From Isoperla grammatica (lineage: Eukaryota; Arthropoda; Insecta; Plecoptera; Perlodidae), in contig OX246745.1 of NCBI GenBank assembly GCA_945910005.1, positions 6,499,091 through 6,563,090 on the forward strand: 64,000 nt of DNA, read 5' to 3'. Positions within the stretch are counted from its first letter, which is position 1; each line of letters opens with the position of its first letter. The notes beneath the pieces are model-generated. The model was not told the DNA's origin. It saw only the letters and a program-made list of their open reading frames with translations, and made no database searches. A program made the position numbers and the translations under genes. Of this stretch, positions 46,831 through 60,061 are shown piece after piece.

Positions 46831-48507
46831 TAGTTCTGCAGGGACACTTTCAAAAAAACAATTGCCATTTAAAAATGATATAACGTTTTCGTTACGTATC
46901 ATTGAAAACTTCCGAACGCCTGAATACTGAGAGCTAAGCGGGTATTAATTAGGGGTTTTCTCATACCTGAAAATGTGAATTAAACTTACAATTAAATGAT
47001 ATAGAACTTGCTAATTATACGTCTGCTTTAGAAAGTATAACAAAATATTTTTCTATTACGTTTCCACTGGATAAATTAATAAGACAATTTGAGAAGTCAT
47101 TGCATTTGTCTGATTTCTTTTAAACGGAAGATTGTTTTGCCCTTGATATATATTCAAACCCGCATTATACCTAAATAAAACCATATTATACGAACACGCC
47201 AGAACAACGCCAGCTGGATGGATGGGGAGGGGGATTCCCAAGATCTCATCAAACCGCGGCGAATCCACAATCCATCAATGTTCGGTACTCTCACTTCAAA
47301 TCAAACAAAATAAGTTCTAAAGAAACTCGTGCGGAATGTGACCTTCAGCAAATCCAATTTCCTCTGTTTCTGAATGCGCAATTGGAAACATCTTTGTCTA
47401 TTTCCTGTTTAAGAAGATAGCGGTCCAGCCAACATGGTGCAATCAATCCAAGGCCACGGTGTAATTTGTTTTGGTCAACACACTCAAGTGGTTCTAAGTG
47501 TGCTCTCACTAAAGTATACATTGGCTAGTCTCATGTGTACTCGTTGACTGCTTGTGAATGGAATTAGGGTATTTCCACGATGCCTGTGTGAAGTATTTGA
47601 AACGGTGAGGGCAGGATTGTCGAATGATAACGATGACGAAGAGAATGGAACAACCCGATACAATTCCATCGCAAACTAGGAAATTAAGTGATGGTTTGTA
47701 CGCCTTGCAGGACACAGAGAGGGAATTAGCTAGTTCAATACAGTGTTGTATGGTAGAAGCGATTCTAACAAAACAGTGATTATTTTATGATTGAAGTTTG
47801 AGCACCATATTTCCATAATTATTGTTGGCTTTATTGGGAAGCTATACTACCTGGAAATGGTAAAACAGTTCAATTATTGTTGTTTTCCATTAGTTTAAAT
47901 GTAATTATACGTTCAATGAGTGAGTAAATTATGCAATTACGCCAATTAATTAATTAATAAACAGTTTGCTTGTACGGGATTCGAACCCTATGCCGTGGTT
48001 CACACGGTTCAGATTTATTACCGCAAACCTAGTTTGGGATCTATTAGAACAAACGACGTTGACAAAAGATGACAGAAATCATTTAATTTTGTATGGGATT
48101 CATTGAGTATTAAGTCCTTTGCCTGCCATGTCATGGCCTTTCTTCAAAACATTTTCTGTTATATATTTTATATAATTTTTTTACGATTACATTTGTTATT
48201 ATTTAAATTTGTAACTATCCCTTATACCTGCGAAATTGCTTGTATTTTTTTGTCATGCGTTTCACAACAAAACCAGGTTCTAAATTCAGTAATGCCTCAG
48301 TATGTTTGATATACAAATGAGAAACTAGGCCATGTTATGGTTTCAGCAAACATTATCTCAAAAGCTACTCAAGCATTCATTCCCACGTTTCAAGGAGCTA
48401 ATTTCGTCTCTAAAAGTGAGCGAACCTGCACAATCTAAGTAGGCCAGTTCCCTCAAGATAGGTGGCAAACAAATGGAAATGTTGTACATAATTCAGAAGT
48501 CGAAATC
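46831..48507. other. No gene; one tRNA-like B box
   Basis: A minus-strand tRNA-like segment (AGGGTTCGAATCCCGTACAAGC) lies near 47970-48030. No exon is supported. Confidence 0.4.
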
Positions 48508-48659
48508 TGCAGGGTGATTCTGAATGGGCAACGATTAGTTTATCGCCGGTTTCGGTTGTTAGAAGAAGGCGATGAGCCAATCACCGCCTTGCATTCGCCT
48601 TCAGTAACGACCAAAACCGCCGATAAACTTATCGCCGCCCATACAGAATCGCCCTGCCC
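48508..48659. mobile_element. Hairpin MITE, GCAGGGTGATTCTG type
   Basis: Arms GGGTGATTCTGAATGGGC..CGAT.AGTTTATCG and the complement fold along most of 152 bp. The centre holds GATGAGCCAATCACCGCC. The architecture is that of the elements at 9-170 and 30403-30567. Confidence 0.8.
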
Positions 48660-48700
48660 AAGCGTATGGAATGTACAGTGAAAAAAATAAGGGAAATACA

Positions 48701-48870
48701 CTAAAGTCGTCGTACAACAACTTCAATAATGCCTTCGGCATAGATCGATGACGTGTTTACTGTCTCGGCCAACCCGAGCAGGTATCTAAATTAGCCACGG
48801 CCGCTGGTTGGCTGCCGCTCACCCACCCGTGACGAAAGCATTACCAAAGTTGTTGTACGACGACTATAAA
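48701..48870. mobile_element. Hairpin MITE, TAAAGTCGTAC family copy 2
   Basis: Ends TAAAGTCGTCGTACAACAAC and its complement are nearly perfect. The interior matches 29642-29832. It lies 42 bp after another hairpin MITE. Confidence 0.8.
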
Positions 48871-49080
48871 ATAATACTCATCACACAGCCAAAGACCGAT
48901 TTACCGATAAGATCGAATGGATTGTCAAAACTTCCATTCATAAATAAACCAACAGCAACACAAGTAATGTGCACATGAAAGTAGCTGTTAGATTTGAGAC
49001 CCAAAAACTTCACAAAATACATATAATTAAAGATAGTCCGATCAAAAATTTGAAAAATACCATCGTTTCGTGTTGACATA

Positions 49081-49416
49081 TTCTGCGTGCCAACCTAAAA
49101 AGCACCCTGCCAATCACTAACCCGGCGATAGTATTGTGGAGATCATAAATGTCAATCATCCCCCATTATTCAGCAAAGCCCTCAGCCGGTACCGACAGCT
49201 GAATGTGAAGAAGGTCGCCTCGACTGGACTACGGACAGTTATCGCTCCCTGTATATAGGGAAAAGTTCACTTTTTGTAACTGTGTGTCCACCCCGTTGAC
49301 TGCCGCTTGAGATTTTAGACAAGATTGACATTTACAACTGTCAACAAAGGAGACGACGGCTAATCGTGCTTTATGTGAAGTGATTGGCAGGGTGTTTCTT
49401 AGGTTGGCACGCAGAG
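49081..49416. mobile_element. MITE with 36-bp TIRs (CTGCGTGCCAACCTAA)
   Basis: Terminal repeats CTGCGTGCCAACCTAA..AGCACCCTGCC and the complement are about 36 bp long with a few mismatches. TA dinucleotides flank both ends (49079-49080, 49417-49418), as for Tc1/mariner-type insertion. Related sequences lie at 32180-32425 and, as one end only, at 52304-52342. Confidence 0.8.
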
Positions 49417-52303
49417 TAGTCGCCGTAATGAATGCCTCAGTAGGGTATATGAGAGTGGAGCGTTGGCCACATACAGATACTATAATATATTTTATTTAGC
49501 GTAGCATTTATCCTTTACTTGTCACGAAGATGTGAATATGACGTATACTCGTTGATAGCTTACAAACCTCTACTCCAAAAAAATCACAACAATTAATTAA
49601 TTATGACAGCAAAAACATAAACAATACATCAATCTACAACCAATTTACTTTATGAATGTTACGATACGCGCCCGCATGAGAGTTGACGTTTTTCAACTGA
49701 TTATTATTACATACTGGTTTGAGGACATAACTTTTTCATTACACACATAAAAAAAAAAAAAAAAAAAAAATTTAAACATTCTTGCGTATATATACCATAT
49801 AATGTCTTTTGATCTGTATTTTCTCAAGAAGTTCTCTTTCCATGTGTGCATGTTATCGGTTGTTGAGCCGGCAGACTCGAACTTTAGGTAGAGTGATGAC
49901 AAATGATTGTCCCCATGTGCCGACATATTCCCGCATATATGACAGTTCATCCCAAGGAGCCTCGCATAAGCACGTGTGTAGCAAAGCCAAGTTCAAGAAC
50001 AATTATTTTATGTTTGCTTTTTACCTTTGCTTGCAAATCGACAGTGGTTTGCTATTCATCAGTTGATTGACGTACGAAGACAAATAGAGAAGATAAACAA
50101 CGTTGTGACGTTCAATTGTACTCATTCAATCACAAACATGTAACATGTTTGACCTGGCGTCATCCCCCCCCCCCCCCCCCCCCCACCGACCCTCTCACCC
50201 TTCCCCCGGGGATCTTGGATGTACGATGCAAATTAAATATGACCTTGATAAAAGCAATTGCTTATAATGTATCGGTGATTAATACGCCCTTCCCCTCCCC
50301 CCACATGTATGTATTGTATTATGTGTATGTAATGTATTACTGGCTACGCCACTGCAGTAGGATGTTACATTAGGGGAGGCGGTTCAGGGGCGAGTATGTC
50401 AGTTGGAGACGCAAACGCTATCGCAATCTGGACGTGTAAAATACCCCCCCCCCCCCCCCCCCCCCCGAAACGTGTACCCTTGGATTTCGGATTGCTGTAC
50501 TAAATTGGAAGAAAATGTGTTATTATGCTCGTTCTGGTACTCAGCATCAAACCGCAGGACGACTTGTTGCAAATTAATGACATTGACGATTGATTTTTCA
50601 ATGGATAATATAGTCAAATATCGAAGGCGATTGTTGCAAACCTAAGACAAGGGAAGGTGCGCTCGCAACCTGCGCTTGATGCAGGATAACAATTAATGAA
50701 GTCACGCAAAGGTAATAGTTAATAGTCACCGATTGAACCAACTGAAGGGGTGTCATGAAAATGTTCGTTGCGTTCTTCGTTATGTCATCAGAACGTGGTC
50801 GGTTAGATTACTAGAATTGGGATTTTAATAAAATAATTAGTCCCTAGAGTATATCTTTACAGTATACAGTATACACTTAAACTGTAAATAAATAAAATAT
50901 GTATCTGACAATTGAACGCGGTTTTGAATCCATAGCGATTGTCTAGTAGTAAATTCTGATTGGGGGGGCGACTGGGGGGCGAAGGCGATGCTCGGGGGGG
51001 GGGGGGGGCGACTGCCCCCCCTCGCCACCCCTTAGCGTCGCCCCTGCGCCGCTGTCTTTTTTAGGAAATAATATAAAATAAATTAAAATAAAATATAAAG
51101 AATTCATAATTAATTGGTTTCTGTAACGACAGCTACTGTAATATTGCAATATTTGAAATTTTGTTAGCCCAGTTTTTTGAGTCTTACGAAACCACATCAT
51201 GTCCTTTGTAACTTTTCATTATTGTGTAGTGTTGTCAAAATACATAACTAAACAACTTTTGGCGTGGTTTTACACTTACAGTGAGACTTTAAAATTAAAG
51301 CTCACTATTCACTAGTGATGTATTTGGGGTAAAGGGGTCGGTTAAAAGTTTAAACGCTTTTAATGAGCGGTTTTAAATGTCTACGAGCCACCTCGAGCGG
51401 GGCTTGGAGGAACCGAGACGGTCTCGTCTTATAGGTTCCTCCACCAACGTGAGCTACACAGAAACCTGCCGCGCATTCCACACTGGAGCCTCGAGGTCTC
51501 GGCGAATATAATAGAATATGATAAGAAGTTATATTATAACCTACTATTGGATTCAAAAAGATTTGGCTCTTGATTTAGAAAACAGTCAATAAAATAATGA
51601 ATAATGATGCAATGTAACTACAAAACTTTTAAAATGATTTTATCATATAAAAATATCTCTAAATTGAATTATTAATCTGTTCTCTTTCGTTATTGTTCTA
51701 ACAATAGTACAATGGGAACCGTGAAAACCGGCTTGCATCACTTAAAACTATGCACTAGCTAAAGTACTTGGATTAATTTTAAAAACTTAATTGGTTATAT
51801 AATTAAGAAAACAACGCTTTATTTTATGGTTGATCCCCTCTTTCGCGATTACTTTTCATTATTGTGTGCGAATTTTCAAACTCGAGAGACAACTTTTTGA
51901 ATCCAGTAGTACTGTTGACACCACCATAGGATACAACACTGTCTGCCGTATTGTTACGATGAAGACTGGCGACAGAATTAATCAATGTGAAATAATAATG
52001 TTCATGAACTCTTCACGGTCACCTTCAGTGATTTGCGAATTTTTTCCCCTTGACTATGTCTGATTGTCATGCGCAGTTTGCCTTAGGTAATAATGTGACC
52101 TTCAGAAAAACTGCAGCACTTCTTCGTCTTTCAAATGCAAAAAAAATTGAACTATTGAATAGTTTCGTATAGAGAGGCTTGCGTCATAGGTACGTTGCCT
52201 TTATCTGATTACATCCGCTAATTGATTCGTAATGGTTGTTGTATAGATGGAGTGGAATGCGGTAATACCACCCTCTCAAAACAACTTGTCCTACGCCCAA
52301 CTT
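49417..52303. other. No gene; long homopolymers
   Basis: 21 C (50164-50184), 23 C (50444-50466) and 15 G (50994-51008). The sequence beside the G run (complement of GCAGGGGCGACGCTAAGGGG) might be a decayed hAT end. Nothing else supported. Confidence 0.45.
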
Positions 52304-52342
52304 CTCTGCGTGCCAACCTAAGAAGCACCCTGCCAATCACTA
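52304..52342. repeat. Solo terminal repeat of the CTGCGTGCCAACC MITE
   Basis: CTGCGTGCCAACCTAAGAAG and CACCCTGCCAATCACT equal the end of the element at 49081-49416. No second end follows within 500 bp. Confidence 0.75.
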
Positions 52343-53794
52343 CACTCCCCACCCCACTATACCCACTACCCACTACCCATCCTCTCCACCGCAGTGTCGA
52401 ACTGTTTCATCCGCAGACTAATGCTAACCTTAGCAGCGCATCTGTAGCGGTTATTGTTAGACGCAGATTTATGTTCAAGTTTTATTTCATTTTTTCGCGT
52501 TTGTGTCACTTAATACGAAAGCAACGTTTTTATACACAACGTCTTTTTAATTACTGTCTGAACTTTCGCAAACAGGTTTTAAAATAATGCAAAGATCAAC
52601 GGGTAGAACATCTTGGATAGCACATGGGCATACAATGTTGAACAAAGATCCATTATCGCCTGCCTAAATTCTCGGTTCTGGACCTTTGTCCGGTGTTCAA
52701 CACTATTCTAATGTTTCAAATGAGGCTTGGAAGAAAGCGATTAGTGAGCTTGTGAGACCCATATGCAAATACGTGAATGGCGATCGAAGTTATACTGAAT
52801 TTATTATTCGATACGAAACAAAATTACGTAATAATATATTGATAATTCCGAATAACGCAAACGTTCAGACAACAGCGTTCCAACCTGTCTCACATCACAT
52901 CAGATCAGATGTGATAGGCGGCCAATTGTCGTACTTCGACACACTCGGAAATCTAAACACAATGTTCAAATTAAATTATCTTCATATGAAGATCCAATTC
53001 AACTTGTTTGGATATGAAACAAAACAAACAAAAATTAATTTATTACAAAAGAAAATATCGATACGAATTAAATTGCACCTACTCCATTAAATTTGTATGC
53101 AGACAAAGTACAGAAATCTTTCGTCTTTTGATTAATAATACAGCATTAATCAAAGTGCCATATATGTAACAATGAACACCCTTTAAGTATTGGAGCTGTA
53201 ATGAGTTTTTCAGAGTCCATCAATAGAATTCCTGGATTGTTAATTAAAATCTAATAAACAATTTATTTTTTTCTAACTTTTTTATGCTTATTTCAAGGCT
53301 AGTATATTCGAAGTCCTAGACAAACGGCTTTAGTGCTCCACTCAAGTCGTAATCGAAATGTCATTAAATCTGGTTGCGTGTTTTTGTTTGCCCCCCCCCC
53401 CCCCCCACCCCCCTTCCACACACTGGCTACTTTGGGGCAAAATCAATCACTTGCGCAGGGCATGACTTGTATGCATGCATGGGTTGTTCAATATTTACAT
53501 TATTTCTGTATACACCCCCTAGAAAACAATAATACAAAAATCAATGAACAAATTACATTTCTTTGGCATAGGTTTTATTTTTTTATCACCTCCCAACGAC
53601 CATGTTGACAGAAATAAATGTTGCTCGTGTTTTCGTGTGTTTTGAAATGAGTAGGGCAGACCTATTTCTGTCGTTTGTTCCGTTTTTACTGCGATCCGTG
53701 CTACTGAAAGTAGTTTTGTTTCCGGAGTGCTAATAATTTATTAATCGCTTCCCCTAGAGACGTATACACGTATTGAGTTTTACCGATAGAAGTT
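52343..53794. other. No supported gene; 16-C tract
   Basis: A 134-codon frame at 52686-53090 begins with TTG and resembles nothing I know. It is left as an unexplained opening. C run at 53391-53406. Confidence 0.35.
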
Positions 53795-54063
53795 TTTCAG
53801 CGGTAAGACGCGAGAATATTCGGTAGGTCGCCGGTTCGATTCCGGCCACCAAAATCCTGACTGGAGGTTTTTCCGAGGTAGTCCCAAGTTACAAGGCGAA
53901 TGCTGGGATTAAATCTTACTAACAGCCCTCAGACATTACTTCCCAACTATCCAAACACCCTAATATTCTATTAGACACCTGAAAATGGGCACATCAGGTA
54001 AATAAAGCTGATACATATTATTATTATTATTATTATCATTATAATATTATTATTATTATTATA

Positions 54064-54120
<57 letters not shown>

Positions 54121-54172
54121 ATTATTATTATTGTTATTATTATTATTATTATTATTATGATTATTATTATTA

Positions 54173-54207
<35 letters not shown>

Positions 54208-54210
54208 ATA
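53795..54210 (+). mobile_element. tRNA-derived SINE with (ATT)n tail
   Basis: The head has AGCGGTAAGACGCGAGAA and a B box GCCGGTTCGATTCCGGCCACC. The body has CCTGACTGGAGGTTTTTCC and GACATTACTTCCCAACTATC, then CACATCAGGTAAATAAAGCTG. It ends in about 190 bp of ATT/TTA microsatellite (54019-54210). The body segment recurs at 62195-62310. Confidence 0.7.
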
Positions 54211-54922
54211 GTTTCTCACCCTCTAGAAGGGAGTGATAGGGGAGGGGAGTGGTTTTCACGGTTCGGCTGCCCCAATGTCAGTGGCCAACGTCACAGGGAG
54301 CCACACACGCACGCACAATAGTTCGATCAACTGGGAAGTGTCGGGGGGCAGCAACAAAAAGCAGTGACGTCATTGTGGCATATGCCGGATGGTTGCAGGT
54401 CACATGTCTTCGGCGTTGCTAAGCAGCTGCATCGTGCATTGCTAGTGGACATATCATAGCCAGAAGCAGACATTTGTGGTAGTAAAATAAATAACAAGTA
54501 AAAATAAATGACAATTTTTTGTTTTTATTATTCACAAAAGCGATGATTGGTGGTGAAAATAATTCAAAGTTTATTTTTTTATTTTAAAATGTTTGGGAAT
54601 TTTGATTCATGGATCTTGCTGCGCACTTGTATGTTACAATAAAAATATAGATTCACCTTTTTGATTTTTTATAGCCCCAAATCAGTGATTTGGTGGTCAC
54701 CGTAAAAATTAATAACGTTTTCGTTTTTAAGCGTTGAAAATTTCGTTTTTACCACAAATACCCGCCTCTGATCACAGCCAAAAAGTATCATATGAGTCAT
54801 AAACTCATAAGTAAATGAGAACACGTATTTACTCCAACAACTCTTCTTCTGCAGTCATTTTTTATTCGATATGGTTACTGATCGAAGAATGAAGTTGTGA
54901 TCGTGCTGGCTTCGTCCCCGAA
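54211..54922. other. No feature recognised
   Basis: Unique-looking flank between the SINE and the 74-bp satellite. Confidence 0.4.
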
Positions 54923-57900
54923 ACAATCGTGGTCCTTCTAAGAGCGTCTTGTCTTCACGTGCATGATGCAGTCTCTGCCACAGGATTACATCAGAAACAA
55001 TCGTGGTCCTTATAAGAGCGTCTTGTCTTCACGTGCATGATGCAGTCTCTGCCGAAGGATTACATCAGAAACAATCGTGGTCCTTATAAGAGCGTCTTGT
55101 CTTCACGTGCATGATGCAGTCTCTGCCGAAGGATTACATCAGAAACAATCGTGGTCCTTATAAGAGCGTCTTGTCTTCACGTGCATGATGCAGTCTCTGC
55201 CGCAGGATTACATCAGAAACAATCGTGGTCCTTATAAGAGCGTCTTGTCTTCACGTGCATGATGCAGTCTCTGCCGCAGGATTACATCAGAAACAATCGT
55301 GGTCCTTCTAAGAGCGTCTTGTCTTCACGTGCATGATGCAGTCTCTGCCGCAGGACTACATCAGAAACAATCGTGGTCCTTTTTAGAGCGTCTTGTCTTC
55401 ACGTGCATGATGCAGTCTCTGCCGCAGGATTACATCAGAAACAATCGTGGTCCTTATAAGAGCGTCTTGTCTTCACGTGCATGATGCTGTCTCTGCCGCG
55501 GGATTACATCAGAAACAATTGTGGTCCTTATAAGAGCGTCTTGTCTTCACGTGCATGATGCAGTCTCTGCCGCAGGATTACATCAGAAACAATCGTGGTC
55601 CTTCTAAGAGCGTCTTGTCTTCACGTGCATGATGCAGTCTCTGCCGCAGGATTACATCAGAAACAATCGTGGTCCTTATAAGAGCGTCTTGTCTTCACGT
55701 GCATGATGCAGTCTCTGCCGCGGGATTACATCAGAAACAATCGTGGTCCTTATAAGAGCGTCTTGTCTTCACGTGCATGATGCAGTCTCTGCCACAGGAT
55801 TACATCAGAAACAATCGTGGTCCTTATAAGAGCGTCTTGTCTTCACGTGCATGATGCAGTCTCTGCCGCAGGACTACATCAGAAACAATCGTGGTCCTTA
55901 TAAGAGCGTCTTGTCTTCACGTGCATGATGCAGTCTCTGCCGCAGGATTACATCAGAAACAATTGTGGTCCTTATAAGAGCGTCTTGTCTTCACGTGCAT
56001 GATGCTGTCTCTGCCGCGGGATTACATCAGAAACAATTGTGGCCCTTATAAGAGCGTCTTGTCTTCACGTGCATGATGCAGTCTCTGCCGCAGGATTACA
56101 TCAGAAACAATCGTGGTCCTTATAAGAGCGTCTTGTCTTCACGTGCATGATGCAGTCTCTGCCGCAGGATTACATCAGAAACAATCGTGGTCCTTCTAAG
56201 AGCGTCTTGTCTTCACGTGCATGATGCAGTCTCTGCCGCAGGATTACATCAGAAACAATCGTGGTCCTTATAAGAGCGTCTTGTCTTCACGTGCATGATG
56301 CAGTCTCTGCCACAGGATTACATCAGAAACAATCGTGGTCCTTATAAGAGCGTCTTGTCTTCACGTGCATGATGCAGTCTCTGCCGCGGGATTACATCAG
56401 AAACAATTGTGGTCCTTATAAGAGCGTCTTGTCTTCACGTGCATGATGCAGTCTCTGCCGCAGGATTACATCAGAAACAATCGTGGTCCTTATAAGAGCG
56501 TCTTGTCTTCACGTGCATGATGCAGTCTCTGCCACAGGATTACATCAGAAACAATCGTGGTCCTTCTAAGAGCGTCTTGTCTTCACGTGCATGATGCAGT
56601 CTCTGCCGCAGGATTACATCAGAAACAATTGTGGTCCTTATAAGAGCGTCTTGTCTTCACGTGCATGATGCAGTCTCTGCCGCAGGATTACATCAGAAAC
56701 AATCGTGGTCCTTATAAGAGCGTCTTGTCTTCACGTGCATGATGCAGTCTCTGCCACAGGATTACATCAGAAACAATCGTGGTCCTTATAAGAGCGTCTT
56801 GTCTTCACGTGCATGATGCAGTCTCTGCCACAGGATTACATCAGAAACAATCGTGGTCCTTCTAAGAGCGTCTTGTCTTCACGTGCATGATGCAGTCTCT
56901 GCCACAGGATTACATCAGAAACAATCGTGGTCCTTATAAGAGCGTCTTGTCTTCACGTGCATGATGCAGTCTCTGCCGCAGGACTACATCAGAAACAATC
57001 GTGGTCCTTATAAGAGCGTCTTGTCTTCACGTGCATGATGCAGTCTCTGCCGCAGGATTACATCAGAAACAATTGTGGTCCTTATAAGAGCGTCTTGTCT
57101 TCACGTGCATGATGCTGTCTCTGCCGCGGGATTACATCAGAAACAATTGTGGCCCTTATAAGAGCGTCTTGTCTTCACGTGCATGATGCAGTCTCTGCCG
57201 CAGGATTACATCAGAAACAATCGTGGTCCTTATAAGAGCGTCTTGTCTTCACGTGCATGATGCAGTCTCTGCCGCAGGATTACATCAGAAACAATCGTGG
57301 TCCTTATAAGAGCGTCTTGTCTTCACGTGCATGATGCTGTCTCTGCCGCGGGATTACATCAGAAACAATTGTGGTCCTTATAAGAGCGTCTTGTCTTCAC
57401 GTGCATGATGCAGTCTCTGCCGCAGGATTACATCAGAAACAATTGTGGTCCTTATAAGAGCGTCTTGTCTTCACGTGCATGATGCAGTCTCTGCCGCAGG
57501 ATTACATCAGAAACAATCGTGGTCCTTCTAAGAGCGTCTTGTCTTCACGTGCATGATGCAGTCTCTGCCGCAGGATTACATCAGAAACAATCGTGGTCCT
57601 TATAAGAGCGTCTTGTCTTCACGTGCATGATGCAGTCTCTGCCGCAGGATTACATCAGAAACAATCGTGGTCCTTCTAAGAGCGTCTTGTCTTCACGTGC
57701 ATGATGCAGTCTCTGCCGCAGGATTACATCAGAAACAATCGTGGTCCTTATAAGAGCGTCTTGTCTTCACGTGCATGATGCAGTCTCTGCCGCAGGATTA
57801 CATCAGAAACAATCGTGGTCCTTCTAAGAGCGTCTTGTCTTCACGTGCATGATGCAGTCTCTGCCGCAGGACTACATCAGAAACAATCGTGGTCCTTTTT

Positions 57901-58104
57901 AGAGCGTCTTGTCTTCACGTGCATGATGCAGTCTCTGCCGCAGGATTACATCAGAAACAATCGTGGTCCTTATAAGAGCGTCTTGTCTTCACGTGCATGA
58001 TGCTGTCTCTGCCGCGGGATTACATCAGAAACAATTGTGGTCCTTATAAGAGCGTCTTGTCTTCACGTGCATGATGCAGTCTCTGCCGCAGGATTACATT
58101 AGAA
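54923..58104. repeat. 74-bp minisatellite, 43 units
   Basis: The array is 3182 bp, exactly 43 x 74, with no length variants. Each unit runs ACAATCGTGG...TACATCAGAA and contains an E-box CACGTG and the near-palindrome TGCATGATGCA. Variant sites are few and shared between distant units: ATCGTGG/ATTGTGG, CCTTATAAG/CCTTCTAAG/CCTTTTTAG, GATGCAG/GATGCTG, GCCGCAGG/GCCACAGG/GCCGCGGG and GGATTAC/GGACTAC. The period is not a multiple of three and the ORFs through it stop, so it is non-coding. Confidence 0.97.
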
Positions 58105-58544
58105 ACGAGTATTTTTGTGTGGTCGGCCTTGGCAGAATAAAACTGGCCTAAACAACTTTACCTATGACAGGTTGTGTCGGGATACCGCCTTCCGCCTTCG
58201 TCTTCTTTCGTCTTCTTTATCTTCTTCATCTCTTTTGCCGACTCCTTGTTCATAGCAACGTCCCCTCTCTTCCAGCGTTGTCATTTCATCGTCTGACTCT
58301 GCCTGAGTCAAACAGTGGCTTCCATGTTTCCCCACCGTAATCTCATGCTTCGTGAAGCTGCTACTAGACTTAGAATCAACCAATAAACCAATTTCAAAAT
58401 TGTTCTACGATCCTTAGATGGAATTTATCACTACCATCGAAATCTTCAGTTCCAGCAATACACAACAATAAAAAGTAGTTTTCAAATGTTATTGGCATTT
58501 TCCATTGTTGTGCATTGTTGTCTTGAAAGAATTAGAAGACTGAT
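58105..58544. other. Spacer between satellite and LINE
   Basis: TCTTCTT-rich. A 73-codon minus frame of charged residues (58162-58383) is low-complexity and unsupported. Confidence 0.4.
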
Positions 58545-60030
58545 AAACTCTTCCACCGAGTTCACAGACGACCTAGCCAACAACATTAACAACAGACTAC
58601 AAGTGGATACAGTTTACACCGACTTCTCGAAAGCATTCGATCACGTTAACCATACACTTCTGCTACACAAAATACAAGGTTACGGTATTTGCGGCCAACT
58701 GTACGATCTTCTGGCTAGTTATCTAAGCGAACGAACACAGACTGTTGTGATTGACGGAAGCAAATCAACAACTGAACACGTCTCATCCGGGGTGCCACAA
58801 GGGTCCATCTTAGGCCCCCTTTTATTTACCCTCTATGTAAATGATATTCCGAACTGTTTTAAATCTTCCAAATGTTTAATGTATGCGGATGATTTGAAAA
58901 TATTTCGCTCCATCAACAACGTGCGCGAGTGTTCACTGCTTCAAACAGATGTCGACAGTCTGTCGCTATGGTGTTCCCTGTGGAAACTTAATTTAAATGT
59001 ATCTAAGTGTAAAACTGTCTCCTTTACGAACAAGAAAAATGTTATTGTTTTTGAATATTTAATAAACAACACCGTGCTAGACCGGGTTGAATTGATAAGA
59101 GATCTAGGTGTAATGCTAGCTAGTGACCTGTCATACAGGAAGCACCTGGACACTATAAAACCCAGGGCATTTAAACTGCTTGGTCTCTTGAGACGCAACT
59201 GTCTCCATCAATTCTCCATGTCCACTAACAGACTCTTATATGTAACACTTGTTAGACCACAAGTCGAATATGCCAGTGTGGTGTGGAACCCATACCACAC
59301 AACAAAGATAGACGACTTAGAAAAGGTACAGAAACGCTTTATAAAAATGCAATGTAAAAAGGCTAATACTACCTTTCACAGGGCGGATTATGTAAGACAT
59401 TGTATAAACAACAGGCTTACGACGCTCAGAACCAGACGCGAAATTGCCGATATGGTGTTCCTGTATAAAATTGTAAATAGCTGTATAAACTCCCCACTTA
59501 TTGAAAAACTAAATTTCCATGTTGCACCTCGAGCTACAAGACACCAGCACCCATTTCACCCACCCAAAAGTAGAATAGACATATACAAAAATTCATGCAT
59601 AAATAGAATTCAAACCACTTTTAACGCCATATCAGCTCGAAACAAAAATCTTGATTTAAACTATAACACCCTGACAGTGTTTAAAGCCATTTTAAACGCA
59701 ACAGCTTGTACATAAAATATCTACACTGACTCACACACACAAACACCAACACACACACATACATAAACATACATACATAACATACATACACACACATACC
59801 TACATACATACACACATACATACATACATACATACATACATACATACATACATACATACATACATACATACATACATACATACATACATACATACATACA
59901 TACATACATACATACATACATACATACATACATACATACATACATACAACATACATACATACATACATACATACATACATACATACATACATACATACAT
60001 ACCTACACACATACATACATACATACATAC

Positions 60031-60061
<31 letters not shown>

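Noticed and set aside
52686..53090. 134-codon ORF as a gene
   Set aside because: Starts with TTG, has no recognisable domain, splice context or neighbours; AT-rich chance opening is likely.
53971..54219. Poly-asparagine protein on the minus strand
   Set aside because: Translation of the SINE's ATT tail.
55299..58000. Two identical 61-codon ORFs as a duplicated gene
   Set aside because: Both lie inside the 74-bp satellite; the period is not a multiple of three, and identity reflects block duplication.
54923..58104. CRISPR array
   Set aside because: Units are contiguous with no unique spacers, and the genome is animal.
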